Positions 1-10,383 of a stretch of DNA of 64,000 nt are shown here, one piece after another. The notes under the pieces are model-generated. The model was not told where the DNA came from and did no database searches. It worked only from the letters and a program-made list of their open reading frames with translations. A program made the translations under genes and the position numbers. This DNA comes from Pseudomonas maumuensis. GTDB lineage: Bacteria; Pseudomonadota; Gammaproteobacteria; Pseudomonadales; Pseudomonadaceae. Location: positions 4,278,001 through 4,342,000 of the forward strand of contig NZ_CP077077.1 in assembly GCF_019139675.1 (NCBI RefSeq). Reading direction: 5' to 3'. Positions within the stretch are counted from its first letter, which is position 1, and each line of letters begins with the position of its first letter.

Positions 1-177
1 CACCTCATCCAAATTGCGCTGATGGCCCGTTGAGAAATTATCCAGCCCCACAACTCGCTGATTCAATTTCAACAAAGCTTCTAACAAGTTTGAACCAATA
101 AAACCAGCCACGCCAGTGATCAACCACACTTTAGGGGAGTGGTAAATTTCATATTTTATTTCATCATAACGGCTCAC
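1..177 (-). CDS. wbpP: NAD-dependent UDP-sugar 4-epimerase, WbpP/TviC family (N-terminal part only)
   Basis: Only the first 59 codons are inside the window; the gene continues past position 1. I place the start at a GTG (177-175), preceded by a GGAGAG ribosome binding site, giving a protein that begins [18 protein letters not shown]. The Rossmann dinucleotide-binding motif [10 protein letters not shown] (GxxGxxG type) lies near residues 22-31 and is followed by the strand-2 acidic residue in [10 protein letters not shown]. These are hallmarks of extended short-chain dehydrogenases. The KYEIYHSP leader and FSTGHQRN segment match WbpP-type UDP-N-acetylglucosamine 4-epimerases, which make UDP-GalNAc or its uronic acid for O-antigen. 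It lies 64 bp downstream of the wbpO-type dehydrogenase on the same strand, which is the usual wbpO-wbpP pairing. The assignment of substrate is from family knowledge. Confidence 0.85.
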   Translation of the reverse strand, partial: MSRYDEIKYEIYHSPKVWLITGVAGFIGSNLLEALLKLNQRVVGLDNFSTGHQRNLDEV

Positions 178-241
178 ATCGCTCTCCTGGCTTGGTAATT
201 TTCAATCAACACTAAATAGTCAGAGAATTTTATGCTCAGGC

Positions 242-1519
242 TCAGAGACGCAGATCAGACTCAGAAGCGTCCAGTAGATACTTTAGGTCATAAAGAACAT
301 GTTCTGCCTTACCTAAACGCCGAATACTTTCAACACCCATCGCCGCAAACTCATCGTGAGCGACCGCAAGGATAATGCCGTCATAATAGTTTTCTTGAGG
401 AGCGTTGACTGGCGTTATCTCATATTCATGAACTGCTTCAATAACATCCACCCAAGGATCGTACACATCAACGATAATGTTGAATTCAGCCAGTTCGTTG
501 ACAATATCAATGACTTTGGTATTCCGAAGATCCGGACAATTTTCCTTAAAGGTCAACCCCATGATCAGCACACGCGCACCATCAACGTGAATTTTACGCT
601 TTAGCATTGCTTTGACAAGTTGAGATACAACATAGTTACCCATGCTGTCATTTAACCGGCGTCCCGCCAAGATAATTTCTGGGTGATAACCGATTGACTG
701 CGCTTTGTGAGTCAAGTAATACGGATCCACGCCGATACAGTGACCTCCTACTAAACCTGGACGGAACGGCAAAAAGTTCCATTTTGTGCCCGCCGCTTCC
801 AAAACAGCCTCAGTATCAATGCCCATTTTATTAAAAATAAGAGCTAATTCATTGATTAATGCAATATTCAAATCCCGCTGAGTATTCTCAATCACTTTAG
901 CGGCTTCAGCCACTTTTATACTTGCCGCCTTGTGAGTACCTGCAATTATAATTTCATTATACAGATCATCAACCAACTCAGCGATGTACGGCGTCGAGCC
1001 TGCGGTTACTTTTTTGATAGTCGTGACACGATGCTCTTTGTCGCCAGGATTTATACGCTCAGGACTATAACCCGCAAAAAAATCGACATTAAATTTAAGC
1101 CCAGAAATTTTCTCTAGCACAGGGACACAGTCTTCCTCTGTCGCACCGGGGTAAACAGTGGACTCATAGATAACAACATCACCTGACTTTAATACTTTTC
1201 CAATTGTTTCACTTGCTTTAACCAAAGGAGTTAGGTCAGGTTTTTTGTGCTCATCTATCGGTGTAGGAACTGTGACAATATAGACATTGCAAGCAGAGAG
1301 ATCTTCCAATTTAGAGCTAAATCTTAATTTTTCCGCAGAGCGCAATTCATCCTCAGACACCTCAAGGGTAGAGTCACGACCCTCTATCAACGCTTCGATT
1401 CGCCTTTGATTGATATCGAAACCAATCACCTGCATTTTCTTGCCGAACTCAACTGCCAACGGCAAGCCCACATAACCGAGACCTACGATGGCCAACTTTA
1501 CGTCTTCGAGCTCAAGCAT
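242..1519 (-). CDS. wbpO: UDP-N-acetylhexosamine 6-dehydrogenase, WbpO/TviB family
   Basis: This 425-residue protein is a nucleotide-sugar dehydrogenase that oxidises C6 of a UDP-N-acetylhexosamine to the uronic acid, an NAD-dependent cytosolic step in O-antigen or Vi-type polysaccharide synthesis. The N-terminal Rossmann motif is VGLGYVGLP (about residues 12-20). The central helix-rich domain carries the conserved KxxEN-type stretch [15 protein letters not shown]. The catalytic cysteine is in [16 protein letters not shown] near residue 260. The C-terminal UDP-binding domain contains [20 protein letters not shown] sequence ([19 protein letters not shown]). Full length for the family. The start is ATG with a good upstream AAGGGGAAACA. 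It precedes wbpP, so UDP-GlcNAc could be epimerised and oxidised by the pair to UDP-GalNAcA. Base composition is clearly more AT-rich than the core genes, typical of O-antigen loci acquired by transfer. Substrate choice (GalNAc versus ManNAc or GlcNAc) cannot be fixed from sequence alone. Confidence 0.9.
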   Translation of the reverse strand: MLELEDVKLAIVGLGYVGLPLAVEFGKKMQVIGFDINQRRIEALIEGRDSTLEVSEDELRSAEKLRFSSKLEDLSACNVYIVTVPTPIDEHKKPDLTPLVKASETIGKVLKSGDVVIYESTVYPGATEEDCVPVLEKISGLKFNVDFFAGYSPERINPGDKEHRVTTIKKVTAGSTPYIAELVDDLYNEIIIAGTHKAASIKVAEAAKVIENTQRDLNIALINELALIFNKMGIDTEAVLEAAGTKWNFLPFRPGLVGGHCIGVDPYYLTHKAQSIGYHPEIILAGRRLNDSMGNYVVSQLVKAMLKRKIHVDGARVLIMGLTFKENCPDLRNTKVIDIVNELAEFNIIVDVYDPWVDVIEAVHEYEITPVNAPQENYYDGIILAVAHDEFAAMGVESIRRLGKAEHVLYDLKYLLDASESDLRL

Positions 1520-2610
1520 TGTTTCCCCTTGCCATTCTTAATTACTGAGTAAATTTTAAAAATCATTTCACGCTTTTGGGGCAGCGTCTGACAATTCTCC
1601 ACGTTAAAGATTACACCGAAATCGCCAGAAGGAGCTATACTATTTTTGCCCGGCAGTATACCTCCTCTGAAGCAGGCAGCCCAGGAAGCTGTTTTTTGCT
1701 GCTAACGGTAGCCTGGAGAACCCGTACGCCCCGTAACAGCCATCCACAAGTCACATGCGTGCTGCGCCTCGAAAAACGCGTTTCTACATAGATAGCAGGA
1801 ACGGCGACATACCTGAAAGCTGGAGAGTGATCAGGGAACACCGCACATCCACACTTCACCGCCCCCTGCAAGGCTGTGAACCAACGACCTGTAGCAAATC
1901 CGCGACGACAACATGTCATCGGACCTTTGGAGCCTATGGTATCTGCGCAAGCTCTTGCCCCAAGGGGATTCGGCGAAACCATTACGACCTGCTAGGCTAG
2001 CAATAACTTTTCGATATAAAACTTGCTAGACGCCTCGACTCTTTACAAACCAATTAAATCAACTTAAGCCAAAGCTATGAAAGCATTCAAGCCTTAAATA
2101 ATAGTATTTATTTGCAGGAACTTGAAAACATAAAATTTAGCACAGGATTATTTTTCAAAAACTTATAGGAAAAACACATAGTTTACTCTTACAAAGCTAC
2201 CGCTGCGAGAGTATAACATTTTCCAAACTCTAAAGTAGCCCAGATGATTTTTCTCAATAGGCCTAATACGAGTAGGAGTCTTACACTCTGGAGGGGCCGT
2301 ACAGAAAAGGGGAATGCCAATAACTACAAGCGTATCGCCCAACCAACGATAAACACCAACTTACTCAAGAAAGATTCAACATAATGAAGCATTTATTACA
2401 TCAAAGGCGGCGGTATAAACTGCGAGAATCAATGTTTTATTAATAACCACCACATCATAATAGGTGGCAAACACCCCAGACATGTAGGATGGGCAAGAAT
2501 TTCTTACTCCTCCTTCCAGCTATCCATGTCTCCAGAGGAGAGAAGGTGCATTGTTGCACCTTCCGAAGCCGACAACAACACCTTGCAATTTTCTTTAGTC
2601 AGCCCCCTTT
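1520..2610. other. Gene-free AT-rich O-antigen flank
   Basis: About 1.1 kb between the wbpO start and the wzz stop with no convincing coding sequence. The first half (to about 1990) has open frames on both strands, but none has a ribosome binding site, recognisable motif or codon bias like neighbouring genes. The second half (about 1990-2600) is strongly AT-rich. A promoter for the minus-strand wbpO-wbpP genes should lie here; I could not identify a clear sigma-70 site or a JUMPStart/ops element. The stretch may be debris from past gene exchange in the O-antigen locus, which is inference from composition and position. Confidence 0.5.
2542..2563 (-). terminator. Hairpin downstream of wzz
   Basis: GAAGGTGCA and TGCACCTTC form a perfect 9-bp stem with a 4-base loop, 48 bases beyond the wzz stop codon on the minus strand. 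There is no long U-run, so it may be a weak terminator or a transcript-stabilising structure. Confidence 0.4.
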
Positions 2611-3660
2611 TTAGTCGTGAGTCCGTCGCCTCAACGATAGAGCACGACCTATCGCTACGCATACCCCCATTGCAAGACCAGCTAGCGCTGCCAGCGCCAT
2701 GATGATTGCCTTTTTCGGCTTGGCTGGCTTATCTGGCTGAAAGACAGCCCCGTCCTGTTGATACATCGCGACCAGGGCGGGATCAATCTTCAAATTGCGT
2801 AGAAAATTAAGCTTCTCTTGCCTTTCACGCAGCGTCGGGATGTAAGGATCGTCGGAAGAGCGCGAATCAAGGTTTGCAATCTCCGCCTCCAGCGCTTTAG
2901 AGCCACGCATGTACGTGAGGGCCCCCCCCATACCAGCAGACACCTCACTGGACAAGGTATTGGATATGATTGGGGGCCTCTCCAAACCTATGGATTTCGC
3001 AACCAGCAGCGCCTCTTTGAGCTGGGCAATCTGATCTGCACGTTTATTGCTGGCACTCGCGCGCGAGGCGCGTATTTGCTGCTCAAGGTTATCCGCCATG
3101 ATTGATATGTCGCTTCGCGTACCGCCTAACAGCTCATCCTTTGCGCGGTCCGCAGACAGCTCAGCATAGGTGGACACCCAATTCGCTGCTAGCTTCGGAT
3201 CTTCGAGCCTAGCCGTAACAACATATCGATCCGTTTCATCCTTGGCAGTTTGAGCTACCGTCAGCATTTCATCGAATCTAGCACGTAGGGCATCACGCGA
3301 TCCGCTTCGCTCATCCTGAGCTAGCCCCGGAAGAAAGGTATTTTGGAAAAACTCGTTGCGCACTGCTTCGGACTGAAGCAGTTTCAGATAAATGCTATAT
3401 ACATCCTTAGCACTCAGCGGCGGGAGCCCAGTATCTGGCCCACGACCATAATTGAGCTGCGCAATTTGATTTTGTGTCGGAGGCCGAATGTAAAGCTTCG
3501 CCTCATAAAGGGGTGAGGCGATCATTACGTATGCTAAAGCCAGGCCAACCACTATCAACATGACCAATACAACCCAAATCTTTTGCTGCCATACCCCCCG
3601 TACAAGCTCAACCAAATCAATCTCATCACCACCGCTCAGGCGCTCGCGTTCATTGCGCAT
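2611..3660 (-). CDS. wzz: Wzz-type O-antigen chain-length determinant
   Basis: A 349-residue polysaccharide co-polymerase of the Wzz/FepE family, an inner-membrane protein that sets the modal length of O-antigen made by Wzy. The topology is diagnostic: a cytoplasmic N-terminus with EIDLVELVRGVWQQK, a first membrane span near residues 32-52 (IWVVLVMLIVVGLALAYVMI), a large periplasmic domain starting with the SPLYEAKLYIRPP strand, and a C-terminal span near 318-340. Immediately before this span is the proline-rich motif PDKPAKPKKAI. The length fits the family. Its location between the O-antigen genes and ihfB-rpsA is typical for pseudomonads. The start ATG lacks a strong ribosome binding site, but it sits in front of the conserved N-terminal helix and no better in-frame start is seen. 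Confidence 0.88.
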   Translation of the reverse strand: MRNERERLSGGDEIDLVELVRGVWQQKIWVVLVMLIVVGLALAYVMIASPLYEAKLYIRPPTQNQIAQLNYGRGPDTGLPPLSAKDVYSIYLKLLQSEAVRNEFFQNTFLPGLAQDERSGSRDALRARFDEMLTVAQTAKDETDRYVVTARLEDPKLAANWVSTYAELSADRAKDELLGGTRSDISIMADNLEQQIRASRASASNKRADQIAQLKEALLVAKSIGLERPPIISNTLSSEVSAGMGGALTYMRGSKALEAEIANLDSRSSDDPYIPTLRERQEKLNFLRNLKIDPALVAMYQQDGAVFQPDKPAKPKKAIIMALAALAGLAMGVCVAIGRALSLRRRTHD

Positions 3661-3803
3661 CTAGTCTTTTTTCCTTGGATCCGTCTGTTTGCGTCTTTTC
3701 CAGGAGCATGCCCCACCTTCATAGTGCAGAGCGTCAGCCCCCTTGAACAAGCGTAGCGGCATTTTGCCAATCCGCCTGCCCCCCCTCACACACTTCTCGT
3801 TAA

Positions 3804-4560
3804 CTAAGAGTAGAGGGGCCTTTCGCTAGGAAGTTCCTCTTTTATTAACCAATGCAACGCCCCCTCTCGGCGGTCAACACCAACCACGCCCCAGCTCATA
3901 CACCCATGCTCAAGTGATTTTCCCATCACACGAGCCAGCATCTGCTTCGCCCACAACTCCCCATGAACCAAGACGACCTTCCGCGCGCCGCAGCCTTGTG
4001 CAAATCTGACCAACCCTGGCAGACCCAGATGCCCCGAGTACCCGTTCAGCGTACCTTCGCGCGGATCTCCTACATTTCTGGGCTACTGCACATCACACTC
4101 AACATAGGCCGACCCGAGCAAATGCCCGGTACGCTGTAATCGAATGGCGTGGCCCCGTTGCTGCTCGGCTAGGGAATACCAATGCCCGAACGCCAGCGCC
4201 ACGATGAGCTACCGCAACAGCACCAAGTAGTGATCAAGCTGAACAGGGCCACCACTGATTCCTAGCCGGTACGCGCCCTGGAGCGCCAGCAGCAACAAAT
4301 TTGCCGAAGGCTCGCTACAAAGTGTTGGACCGCGGAACAATGCAGATAGGAGAGTAGGAACACTACCCACGCGATCAAGGTGGGCATGAGTAATGATGAG
4401 CGACTGGATACCGACTATAGCGAAGCTAAGAGTGGGGAGCTCTCCACCAGCCGAGGCATTGCGCCCCACTCAAGACCGCAGTCAACCAACACACTAGTCG
4501 CTGGGCGAAGTGAAGCTGATGACAAAAGCCCGTAACACCGCGGGCGCCACCATGATGAGA
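3804..4560 (-). pseudogene. Decayed beta-CASP metallo-beta-lactamase-fold hydrolase
   Basis: On the minus strand, fragments in order match a beta-CASP MBL hydrolase (RNA-processing exonuclease type). Near 4560-4480 there is HHGGARGVTGFCHQLHFAQ, resembling the family N-terminus. After a frame change come SVLVDCGLE and then SLIITHAHLDRVGSVP, a damaged HxHxDH metal motif in which the last His is Arg. It is followed by FRGPTLCSEPSANLLLLALQ and GISGG. Further on, LQRTGHLLGSAYVECDV (about 4145-4090) corresponds to the conserved GHxLGSA segment and runs into an in-frame TAG at 4085-4083. The C-terminal part NGYSGHLGLPGLVRFAQ and KVVLVHGE follows near 4050-3950. The remnant is about 250 codons against roughly 450 for the intact family, so besides stops and frameshifts there are internal deletions. 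It cannot make a functional enzyme. Confidence 0.75.
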
Positions 4561-4680
4561 CCGATCATGAAAATCCATAGCACTGCATACTCTGACTGGC
4601 TGCAAATTAATTTGCTATTACCTCAACTCAGCCGACACGTGCATAGATGATAACTTCCTACGAAGACGTCGGAACATTCG

Positions 4681-4944
4681 TCAACCACTGCTCAAAGCCG
4701 CCTGCCGCGCCGAAGCTCGCACTTTGCGCTTACCGCGCATCAGGCCATAGGCACCGAGCAGCGGCCCGACGGCCAGCCCAATGATCAGTGCAGCCAATAC
4801 CGGCACCGCAACCGGCATTGCCGGAGCCGACCATCCAAACATGACCAACGAAACCGCCTGCTGATTTTCCAGCACAAAAAACAACACTACTGCCGCCAAC
4901 AGCAGCACGAAAAGCCCTACAAGGGTGCGCTTGAGGTTACGCAT
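4681..4944 (-). CDS. LapA-domain (DUF1049) small inner-membrane protein
   Basis: An 87-residue protein with two predicted membrane spans: residues about 8-27 (LVGLFVLLLAAVVLFFVLEN) and about 44-66 (VAVPVLAALIIGLAVGPLLG), followed by a basic cytoplasmic tail (RGKRKVRASARQ). The ENQQ motif after the first span and the short hairpin topology are typical of the LapA family (lipopolysaccharide assembly protein A domain), which in E. coli acts with LapB in regulating LPS synthesis. No lapB is adjacent here, so a role in LPS assembly is by family only. The start has a clear AAGGAG site 7 bases upstream. It lies 16 bp downstream of ihfB, in the same direction, and is probably co-transcribed with it. 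Confidence 0.8.
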   Translation of the reverse strand: MRNLKRTLVGLFVLLLAAVVLFFVLENQQAVSLVMFGWSAPAMPVAVPVLAALIIGLAVGPLLGAYGLMRGKRKVRASARQAALSSG

Positions 4945-4960
4945 CAGGCTGCTCCTTCAC

Positions 4961-5257
4961 TCAATGGGGCACGTGCTCATCTTCATTGACCCGATCACGC
5001 AACTCCTTGCCGGGCTTGAAATGCGGCACGTACTTGCCGTCGAGACTGACCGACTGACCGGTTTTGGGATTGCGACCTACACGGGGCGCGCGGTAGTGCA
5101 GGGAAAAACTACCGAAGCCACGGATCTCGATACGATCCCCGGTCGCTAGACACTGGGACATCTGCTCAAGCATGGTCTTGATGGCCAGCTCGACGTCCTT
5201 GGACGAGAGCAGCCCCTGATGGGTGACAATACGTTCGATCAGCTCCGACTTCGTCAT
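4961..5257 (-). CDS. ihfB: Integration host factor beta subunit
   Basis: A 98-residue DNABII protein starting [10 protein letters not shown]. It carries the family signature [21 protein letters not shown] around residues 46-66, the flexible beta-ribbon arm with the intercalating proline in RNPKTGQ. IhfB pairs with IhfA to bend DNA at specific sites and assists sigma-54 promoters, replication and recombination. Its place just after rpsA is conserved across gammaproteobacteria. AAGGG precedes the ATG. The rpsA terminator lies upstream, so ihfB probably has its own promoter in 5258-5450, with the LapA-like gene following. Confidence 0.97.
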   Translation of the reverse strand: MTKSELIERIVTHQGLLSSKDVELAIKTMLEQMSQCLATGDRIEIRGFGSFSLHYRAPRVGRNPKTGQSVSLDGKYVPHFKPGKELRDRVNEDEHVPH

Positions 5258-5450
5258 ATTTTTCCCTTCGTTATCAAGCAGCTAGATCATTGCTTAATCA
5301 GTTTGTAGCACGCTCCGAGCGATTTGAACAGGCCGGTTCTTGACTAAACAAAAAAATTCAAGGTAAGGATTTGTTCACAGCCATGACAAGCTGCCAGGAA
5401 TCGGGCCAGGGCACCGGAGGCTCCACACCTGCCGAGAAATAACAGGCACA

Positions 5451-5480
5451 AAAAAGGGCGACCCGAGGGTCGCCCTTTTT
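5451..5480 (-). terminator. rpsA intrinsic terminator
   Basis: AAAAAGGGCGACCC and GGGTCGCCCTTTTT form a long GC-rich stem with flanking A and T runs, 17 bases beyond the rpsA stop codon. It reads as a terminator for minus-strand transcription, separating rpsA from ihfB. Confidence 0.9.
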
Positions 5481-5496
5481 ACCGATCAAACAGAAC

Positions 5497-7173
5497 TCAG
5501 TTCTGCTTGGCCATAGCTTCGCGCAGCAGCGCAGCCATGGTGGTGTCGGCAGCCGCTTCCGGAGCGTTTTTCAGGCTCTGGATGGCTTCGCGCTCTTCAG
5601 CATCGTCCTTCGACTTGATGGACAGGCTGATAACGCGGGACTTGCGGTCGACGCTGATGATCTTAGCTTCGATCTCTTCGCCTTCCTTCAGCACGTTACG
5701 GGCGTCTTCAACGCGGTCACGGCTGATTTCGGAAGCTTTCAGAGTGGCTTCGATGTCGTCGGCCAGGGTCACGATAGCGCCCTTGGCGTCAACTTCCTTG
5801 ACGATACCCTTGACGATAGCGCCCTTGTCGTTGACAGCAACGAAGTTGGAGAACGGATCGTCTTCCAGCTGCTTGATGCCCAGGGAGATGCGCTCGCGCT
5901 CTGGATCAACCGACAGGATGACGGTTTCCAGCTCGTCGCCCTTCTTGAAGCGACGCACGGCTTCTTCGCCAGCTTCGTTCCAGGAGATGTCGGACAGGTG
6001 AACCAGACCGTCGATGCCGCCGTCCAGGCCGATGAAGATACCGAAGTCGGTGATCGACTTGATGGTACCGGTGATCTTGTCACCCTTGTTGAACTGGCCG
6101 GAGAAGTCTTCCCATGGGTTCGATTTGCACTGCTTGATGCCCAGGGAGATACGACGACGCTCTTCGTCGATGTCCAGAACCATGACTTCCACTTCGTCGC
6201 CAACCTGAACGACTTTCGACGGGTGGATGTTCTTGTTGGTCCAGTCCATTTCGGAAACGTGTACCAGACCTTCAACGCCTTCTTCCAGCTCAGCGAAGCA
6301 GCCGTAGTCGGTCAGGTTGGTAACGCGAGCAGTCACGCGGGTGCTCTCTGGGTAACGGGCTTTGATAGCAACCCATGGGTCTTCGCCCAGTTGCTTCAGG
6401 CCCAGCGAAACGCGGTTGCGCTCACGATCGTACTTCAGGACCTTGACGTCGATCTCGTCACCAACGTTGACGATCTCGGACGGGTGCTTGATACGCTTCC
6501 AGGCCATGTCGGTGATGTGCAGCAGACCATCGACGCCGCCCAGGTCAACGAACGCACCGTAGTCGGTGAGGTTCTTGACGATACCTTTGACCTGCTGGCC
6601 TTCCTGCAGCGATTCCAGCAGAGCTTCGCGCTCGGCGCTGTTTTCGGCTTCCAGGACGCTGCGACGGGAAACGACAACGTTGTTGCGCTTCTGGTCCAGC
6701 TTGATGACCTTGAATTCCAGCTCTTTGCCTTCGAGGTGGGTGGTGTCGCGCACTGGGCGGACATCAACCAGGGAGCCCGGCAGGAACGCACGGATGCCGT
6801 TAACGTCGACAGTGAAGCCGCCTTTAACCTTACCGTTGATAACGCCCTTGACCACTTCTTCAGCAGCGAAAGCAGCTTCCAGAACAATCCAGCACTCGGC
6901 GCGCTTGGCTTTTTCACGGGACAGCTTGGTTTCGCCGAAGCCGTCTTCGACCGCGTCCAGCGCAACGTGAACTTCGTCACCGACCTTGATGGTCAGTTCG
7001 CCAGTTTCGTTGTAGAACTGCTCGAGCGGGATGACACCCTCGGACTTCAGGCCAGCGTGTACGGTAACCCAGTCGCCGTCGATGTCGACAACGATACCGG
7101 TGATGATTGCACCCGGCTGAAGATTGAGGGTTTTCAGGCTTTCTTCAAAGAGTTCTGCAAAGCTTTCGCTCAT
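5497..7173 (-). CDS. rpsA: 30S ribosomal protein S1
   Basis: A 558-residue protein with six tandem S1/OB-fold RNA-binding repeats, which recruits mRNA to the 30S subunit. The repeat hallmarks recur, for example [43 protein letters not shown] and [24 protein letters not shown], each followed by an RxRxSLGIKQ-type strand. I place the start at ATG 7173 ([17 protein letters not shown]), preceded by AGGAATTAAA; an upstream in-frame extension of 18 codons has no conserved sequence. Length matches other pseudomonad S1 proteins. The gene follows cmk by about 120 bp and ends at a strong terminator. Confidence 0.98.
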   Translation of the reverse strand: MSESFAELFEESLKTLNLQPGAIITGIVVDIDGDWVTVHAGLKSEGVIPLEQFYNETGELTIKVGDEVHVALDAVEDGFGETKLSREKAKRAECWIVLEAAFAAEEVVKGVINGKVKGGFTVDVNGIRAFLPGSLVDVRPVRDTTHLEGKELEFKVIKLDQKRNNVVVSRRSVLEAENSAEREALLESLQEGQQVKGIVKNLTDYGAFVDLGGVDGLLHITDMAWKRIKHPSEIVNVGDEIDVKVLKYDRERNRVSLGLKQLGEDPWVAIKARYPESTRVTARVTNLTDYGCFAELEEGVEGLVHVSEMDWTNKNIHPSKVVQVGDEVEVMVLDIDEERRRISLGIKQCKSNPWEDFSGQFNKGDKITGTIKSITDFGIFIGLDGGIDGLVHLSDISWNEAGEEAVRRFKKGDELETVILSVDPERERISLGIKQLEDDPFSNFVAVNDKGAIVKGIVKEVDAKGAIVTLADDIEATLKASEISRDRVEDARNVLKEGEEIEAKIISVDRKSRVISLSIKSKDDAEEREAIQSLKNAPEAAADTTMAALLREAMAKQN

Positions 7174-7296
7174 TTTAATTCCTGTAGATTCGGGCGATAA
7201 AAACGCCCATAGCCACATTCCAGACAATGTGGGTTTCGTTAAGTTAAGAAGCGCTGACAGGACGTTGACTGGTGCCCCTGCCGGCCCTCCTCTCCA

Positions 7297-7983
7297 TCAG
7301 ACCAAGTCGCGCAGGGCGAGCTCGCTTCTGATGCGTTGCAGCACCTGCTCGATGGACAACTCCGTGGAATCCAACTGGATAGCATCGGCCGCCGGCTTGA
7401 GCGGGGCCACTGCACGTTGGGTGTCGCGCTCATCGCGCGCACGGATCTCATCTAGCAGACTCGACAGACTAACATCTTCGCCCTTGCCCTTCAACTGCAG
7501 GTAACGGCGACGGGCACGTTCCTCGGCACTGGCGGTGAGGAACACCTTCAACGGTGCATCCGGGAATACCACGGTTCCCATATCGCGACCATCGGCGATC
7601 AGCCCAGGGGCTTCACGGAAAGCACGCTGGCGCTGCAGCAACGCCTCACGCACCGCCGGCAGCGAGGCGACCATCGAGGCGCCCGCACCAACGGTCTCGG
7701 TGCGGATGATGTTGCTGACATCCTCACCCTCAAGAATGATCTGCTGCAGCTTGCCAGGCTCGGCGGCGATGAACTGCACATCCAGATGCGCCGCCAGAGC
7801 CTTGAGCAGCTCTTCGTTGGTCAGGTCGACACCGTGGTTGCTGGCGTTGAATGCCAGCAGGCGATACAACGCGCCGGAGTCGAGCAGACGCCAGCCCAGC
7901 TCACGAGCCAGCAGCCCTGCCACGGTACCCTTGCCCGAGCCGCTTGGGCCGTCGATGGTGATGACCGGAGCTTGCGACTTCAC
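7297..7983 (-). CDS. cmk: Cytidylate kinase
   Basis: A 228-residue kinase that phosphorylates CMP and dCMP with ATP in the cytosol. The P-loop is [10 protein letters not shown] near residues 10-19, the LDSGALYR nucleotide-binding segment follows, and the [13 protein letters not shown] motif and the RARRRYLQL lid are present. The start is the GTG at 7983-7981 (protein [12 protein letters not shown]), overlapping the TGA of tyrA-aroA as GTGA, which implies translational coupling. A longer reading frame upstream lies inside aroA and is not conserved. Downstream is rpsA, the usual gene order. Confidence 0.96.
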   Translation of the reverse strand: MKSQAPVITIDGPSGSGKGTVAGLLARELGWRLLDSGALYRLLAFNASNHGVDLTNEELLKALAAHLDVQFIAAEPGKLQQIILEGEDVSNIIRTETVGAGASMVASLPAVREALLQRQRAFREAPGLIADGRDMGTVVFPDAPLKVFLTASAEERARRRYLQLKGKGEDVSLSSLLDEIRARDERDTQRAVAPLKPAADAIQLDSTELSIEQVLQRIRSELALRDLV

Positions 7984-10220
7984 GACTTGCCCTCTTCGGC
8001 TACGCGGATGCCAACTTCCTTGCACAGCGCCAGGAAGTTAGGGAACGAAGTGGCGACGTTGGCGCAGTCATGGATCACGATCGGCGCGCTGGCGCGCAGC
8101 GAGGCGATGCTGAAGGCCATGGCGATGCGATGGTCGCCGTGGCCATGCACTTCGCCGCCGCCGATCTGGCCGCCGTCGATGATAATGCCGTCCGGGGTTG
8201 GCTCGCACTTCACGCCCAGGGCGATCAGGCCGTCGGCCATCACCTGGATGCGGTCCGACTCCTTGACCCGCAGCTCTTCGGCGCCACGCAGCACGGTACG
8301 CCCTTCGGCGCAGGCGGCGGCGACGAACAGCACCGGGAACTCGTCGATGGCCAGCGGCACCAGCTCTTCCGGGATGTCGATACCCTTGAGCTTGGCGCCA
8401 CGCACGCGCAAGTCGGCCACCGGCTCGCCACCGACTTCACGCTGGTTTTCCAGGGTGATGTCGCCGCCCATCAGGCGCAGGATGTCGATCACGCCGGTAC
8501 GGGTCGGGTTGATACCAACGTGCTCCAGGACCAGCTCGGAACCCTCGGCGATGGACGCCGCCACCAGGAAGAACGCCGAGGAGGAAATATCCGCCGGCAC
8601 TTCGATGCGGGTGGCGGTGAGCTTGCCACCAGACTGCAGGGAGGCCACCGGACCATTCGACTCGACCGCATAGCCGAAGCCGCGCAGCATGCGCTCGGTG
8701 TGGTCACGGGTAGGCGCAGGCTCGGTGACAGTGGTGGTGCCTTCGGCGTACAGGCCGGCCAGCAGCAGGCACGACTTGACCTGGGCACTGGCCATCGGCA
8801 GCGTGTAGTTCAGCGCCTTGAGCTTGTGCCCACCACGGATGGTCAGCGGCGGACGCCCTTCAGGGCCGGTCTCGACCACAGCACCCATTTCACGCAGCGG
8901 ATTGGCCACGCGGTTCATCGGGCGCTTGGACAGCGAGGCGTCGCCGGTCATGGTGGTGTCGAACGACTGCGCTGCCAGCAGGCCGGACAGCAGGCGCATC
9001 GAGGTGCCGGAGTTGCCCACGTACAGCGGGCCGGGCGGCGGCTTCAGACCATGCAGGCCAACACCGTGAATGGTTACGCGACCATGGTGCGGCCCTTCGA
9101 TGACCACGCCCATGTCACGGAAGGCCTGCAAGGTCGCCAGGGCATCTTCACCCTCGAGGAAACCTTCGACTTCCGTCGTGCCCTCGGCCAGCGAACCAAG
9201 CATGATCGAGCGATGGGAAATCGATTTGTCGCCAGGTACGCGGATCCGTCCGGACACGCGGCCACCCGGTTGGGCCAGGAAAATCAGATCGTTGGCGTTC
9301 ATAGCGTCCACATAGGCCCGACGGGCAAGGATTTTACTGAAATGCTCGCGGGCAACCCGGGCGCGGGTGAACACGCCCAGCAGTTGGTGCCCGTCCCCAG
9401 CATCGACCGCGTCGCGCAAGGCGTCGAGGTCGCTGCGAAATGTATCGAGAGTGCGCAAGACCGCCTCGCGGTTGGCGAGGAAGATGTCGTGCCACATGAT
9501 CGGGTCGCTGCCGGCGATTCTCGTGAAATCGCGGAAGCCTCCCGCAGCGTACCGGAAGATCTCCAGGTTTTCATTGCGCTTGGCCAGCGAGTCGACCAGG
9601 CCGAAGGCCAGCAGGTGCGGCAGGTGACTGGTGGCGGCCAGCACTTCGTCATGGCGTTCCACCGACATGTGCTCGACATCGGCATCCAGCGCGCGCCAGA
9701 GCCGATCCACCAGAGCGAGTGCGCTCGGCTCGGTTTCCGCCAGCGGAGTGAGGATCACCTTGTGCCGACGGAACAGCGCCGCATTGGAGGCCTCCACCCC
9801 ACTCTGCTCGGACCCGGCGATCGGGTGCCCCGGCACGAAACGCGGCAGGCGCTCGGCAAACGCCTCGCGCGCGGCACGCACCACATTACCCTTGGCGCTG
9901 CCCACGTCGGTGATCACCGCATTACCCAGGTCGAGCTGGGCCAGGCGAGCCAGGACTTTCTCCATGGCCAGGATCGGCACAGCCAACTGGATGACGTCGG
10001 CGCCGACACAAGCGGCCGCAAGGTCTGCCTCGCAGCGATCGACCACGCCAAGCGCCACGGCTTGTTTGCGCGAATCGGCGTCGAGGTCGACGCCGACCAC
10101 TTCGCGGCACAGGCCGCTTTCGCGCAGGCCCTTGGCGAAGGAGCCGCCGATCAGGCCGAGGCCTACGACCACCAGACGGTCGATGAGCGGAGCGGGATTG
10201 TTTGTTACAGCATTAACCAC
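7980..10220 (-). CDS. tyrA-aroA: Bifunctional prephenate dehydrogenase / EPSP synthase
   Basis: This 746-residue fusion joins two non-consecutive steps of aromatic amino acid synthesis. Residues about 14-300 are a TyrA-type dehydrogenase with the NAD motif [15 protein letters not shown] and the conserved [14 protein letters not shown] segment. Residues about 312-746 are AroA (5-enolpyruvylshikimate-3-phosphate synthase) with [41 protein letters not shown] and DHRIAMA motifs. This fusion is characteristic of Pseudomonas and relatives. I use the GTG at 10220 as start; its ribosome binding site is weak, but it precedes the Rossmann motif at the expected distance. It lies between pheA and cmk on the same strand, separated from pheA by a REP pair and overlapping cmk by 4 bases. 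Confidence 0.95.
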   Translation of the reverse strand: MVNAVTNNPAPLIDRLVVVGLGLIGGSFAKGLRESGLCREVVGVDLDADSRKQAVALGVVDRCEADLAAACVGADVIQLAVPILAMEKVLARLAQLDLGNAVITDVGSAKGNVVRAAREAFAERLPRFVPGHPIAGSEQSGVEASNAALFRRHKVILTPLAETEPSALALVDRLWRALDADVEHMSVERHDEVLAATSHLPHLLAFGLVDSLAKRNENLEIFRYAAGGFRDFTRIAGSDPIMWHDIFLANREAVLRTLDTFRSDLDALRDAVDAGDGHQLLGVFTRARVAREHFSKILARRAYVDAMNANDLIFLAQPGGRVSGRIRVPGDKSISHRSIMLGSLAEGTTEVEGFLEGEDALATLQAFRDMGVVIEGPHHGRVTIHGVGLHGLKPPPGPLYVGNSGTSMRLLSGLLAAQSFDTTMTGDASLSKRPMNRVANPLREMGAVVETGPEGRPPLTIRGGHKLKALNYTLPMASAQVKSCLLLAGLYAEGTTTVTEPAPTRDHTERMLRGFGYAVESNGPVASLQSGGKLTATRIEVPADISSSAFFLVAASIAEGSELVLEHVGINPTRTGVIDILRLMGGDITLENQREVGGEPVADLRVRGAKLKGIDIPEELVPLAIDEFPVLFVAAACAEGRTVLRGAEELRVKESDRIQVMADGLIALGVKCEPTPDGIIIDGGQIGGGEVHGHGDHRIAMAFSIASLRASAPIVIHDCANVATSFPNFLALCKEVGIRVAEEGKS

Positions 10221-10267
10221 GAGTGCGAACCCTGTTCAAAAACATGCCAGTCGTTGAGACCGCAGGG

Positions 10268-10371
10268 GGCTGCTGCGCAGCCCATCGCTGGCAAGCCAGC
10301 TCCCACATAGGCCAGCGACACACCGCTCCCTGTGGGAGCCGGCTTGCCGGCGATGGGCCGCAAAGCGACCC
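10268..10371. repeat. REP pair (inverted) between pheA and tyrA-aroA
   Basis: Two oppositely oriented REP units, one around CGCTGGCAAGCCAGCTCCCAC and one around GTGGGAGCCGGCTTGCCGGC, form a BIME-like element. It fills most of the 160-bp gap inside an otherwise tight operon and could form a stable hairpin in the mRNA. Confidence 0.85.
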
Positions 10372-10383
10372 CAAAAAAATCGA

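Noticed and set aside
1635..1982. Minus-strand open frame of 115 codons in the O-antigen flank
   Set aside because: No ribosome binding site, no domain, composition unlike neighbours; too weak to call a gene.
2395..2425. GGCGGCGGTATAAAC as an ops/JUMPStart element
   Set aside because: It only partly matches GGCGGTAG and is on the strand opposite to the O-antigen genes here.
5998..7200. Plus-strand open frame of 400 codons opposite rpsA
   Set aside because: The six S1 repeats on the minus strand explain this region; the plus frame is a codon-bias artefact.
8070..10310. Plus-strand open frame of 746 codons opposite tyrA-aroA
   Set aside because: It mirrors the third-codon-position bias of the real minus-strand gene, has no ribosome binding site or recognisable motif.
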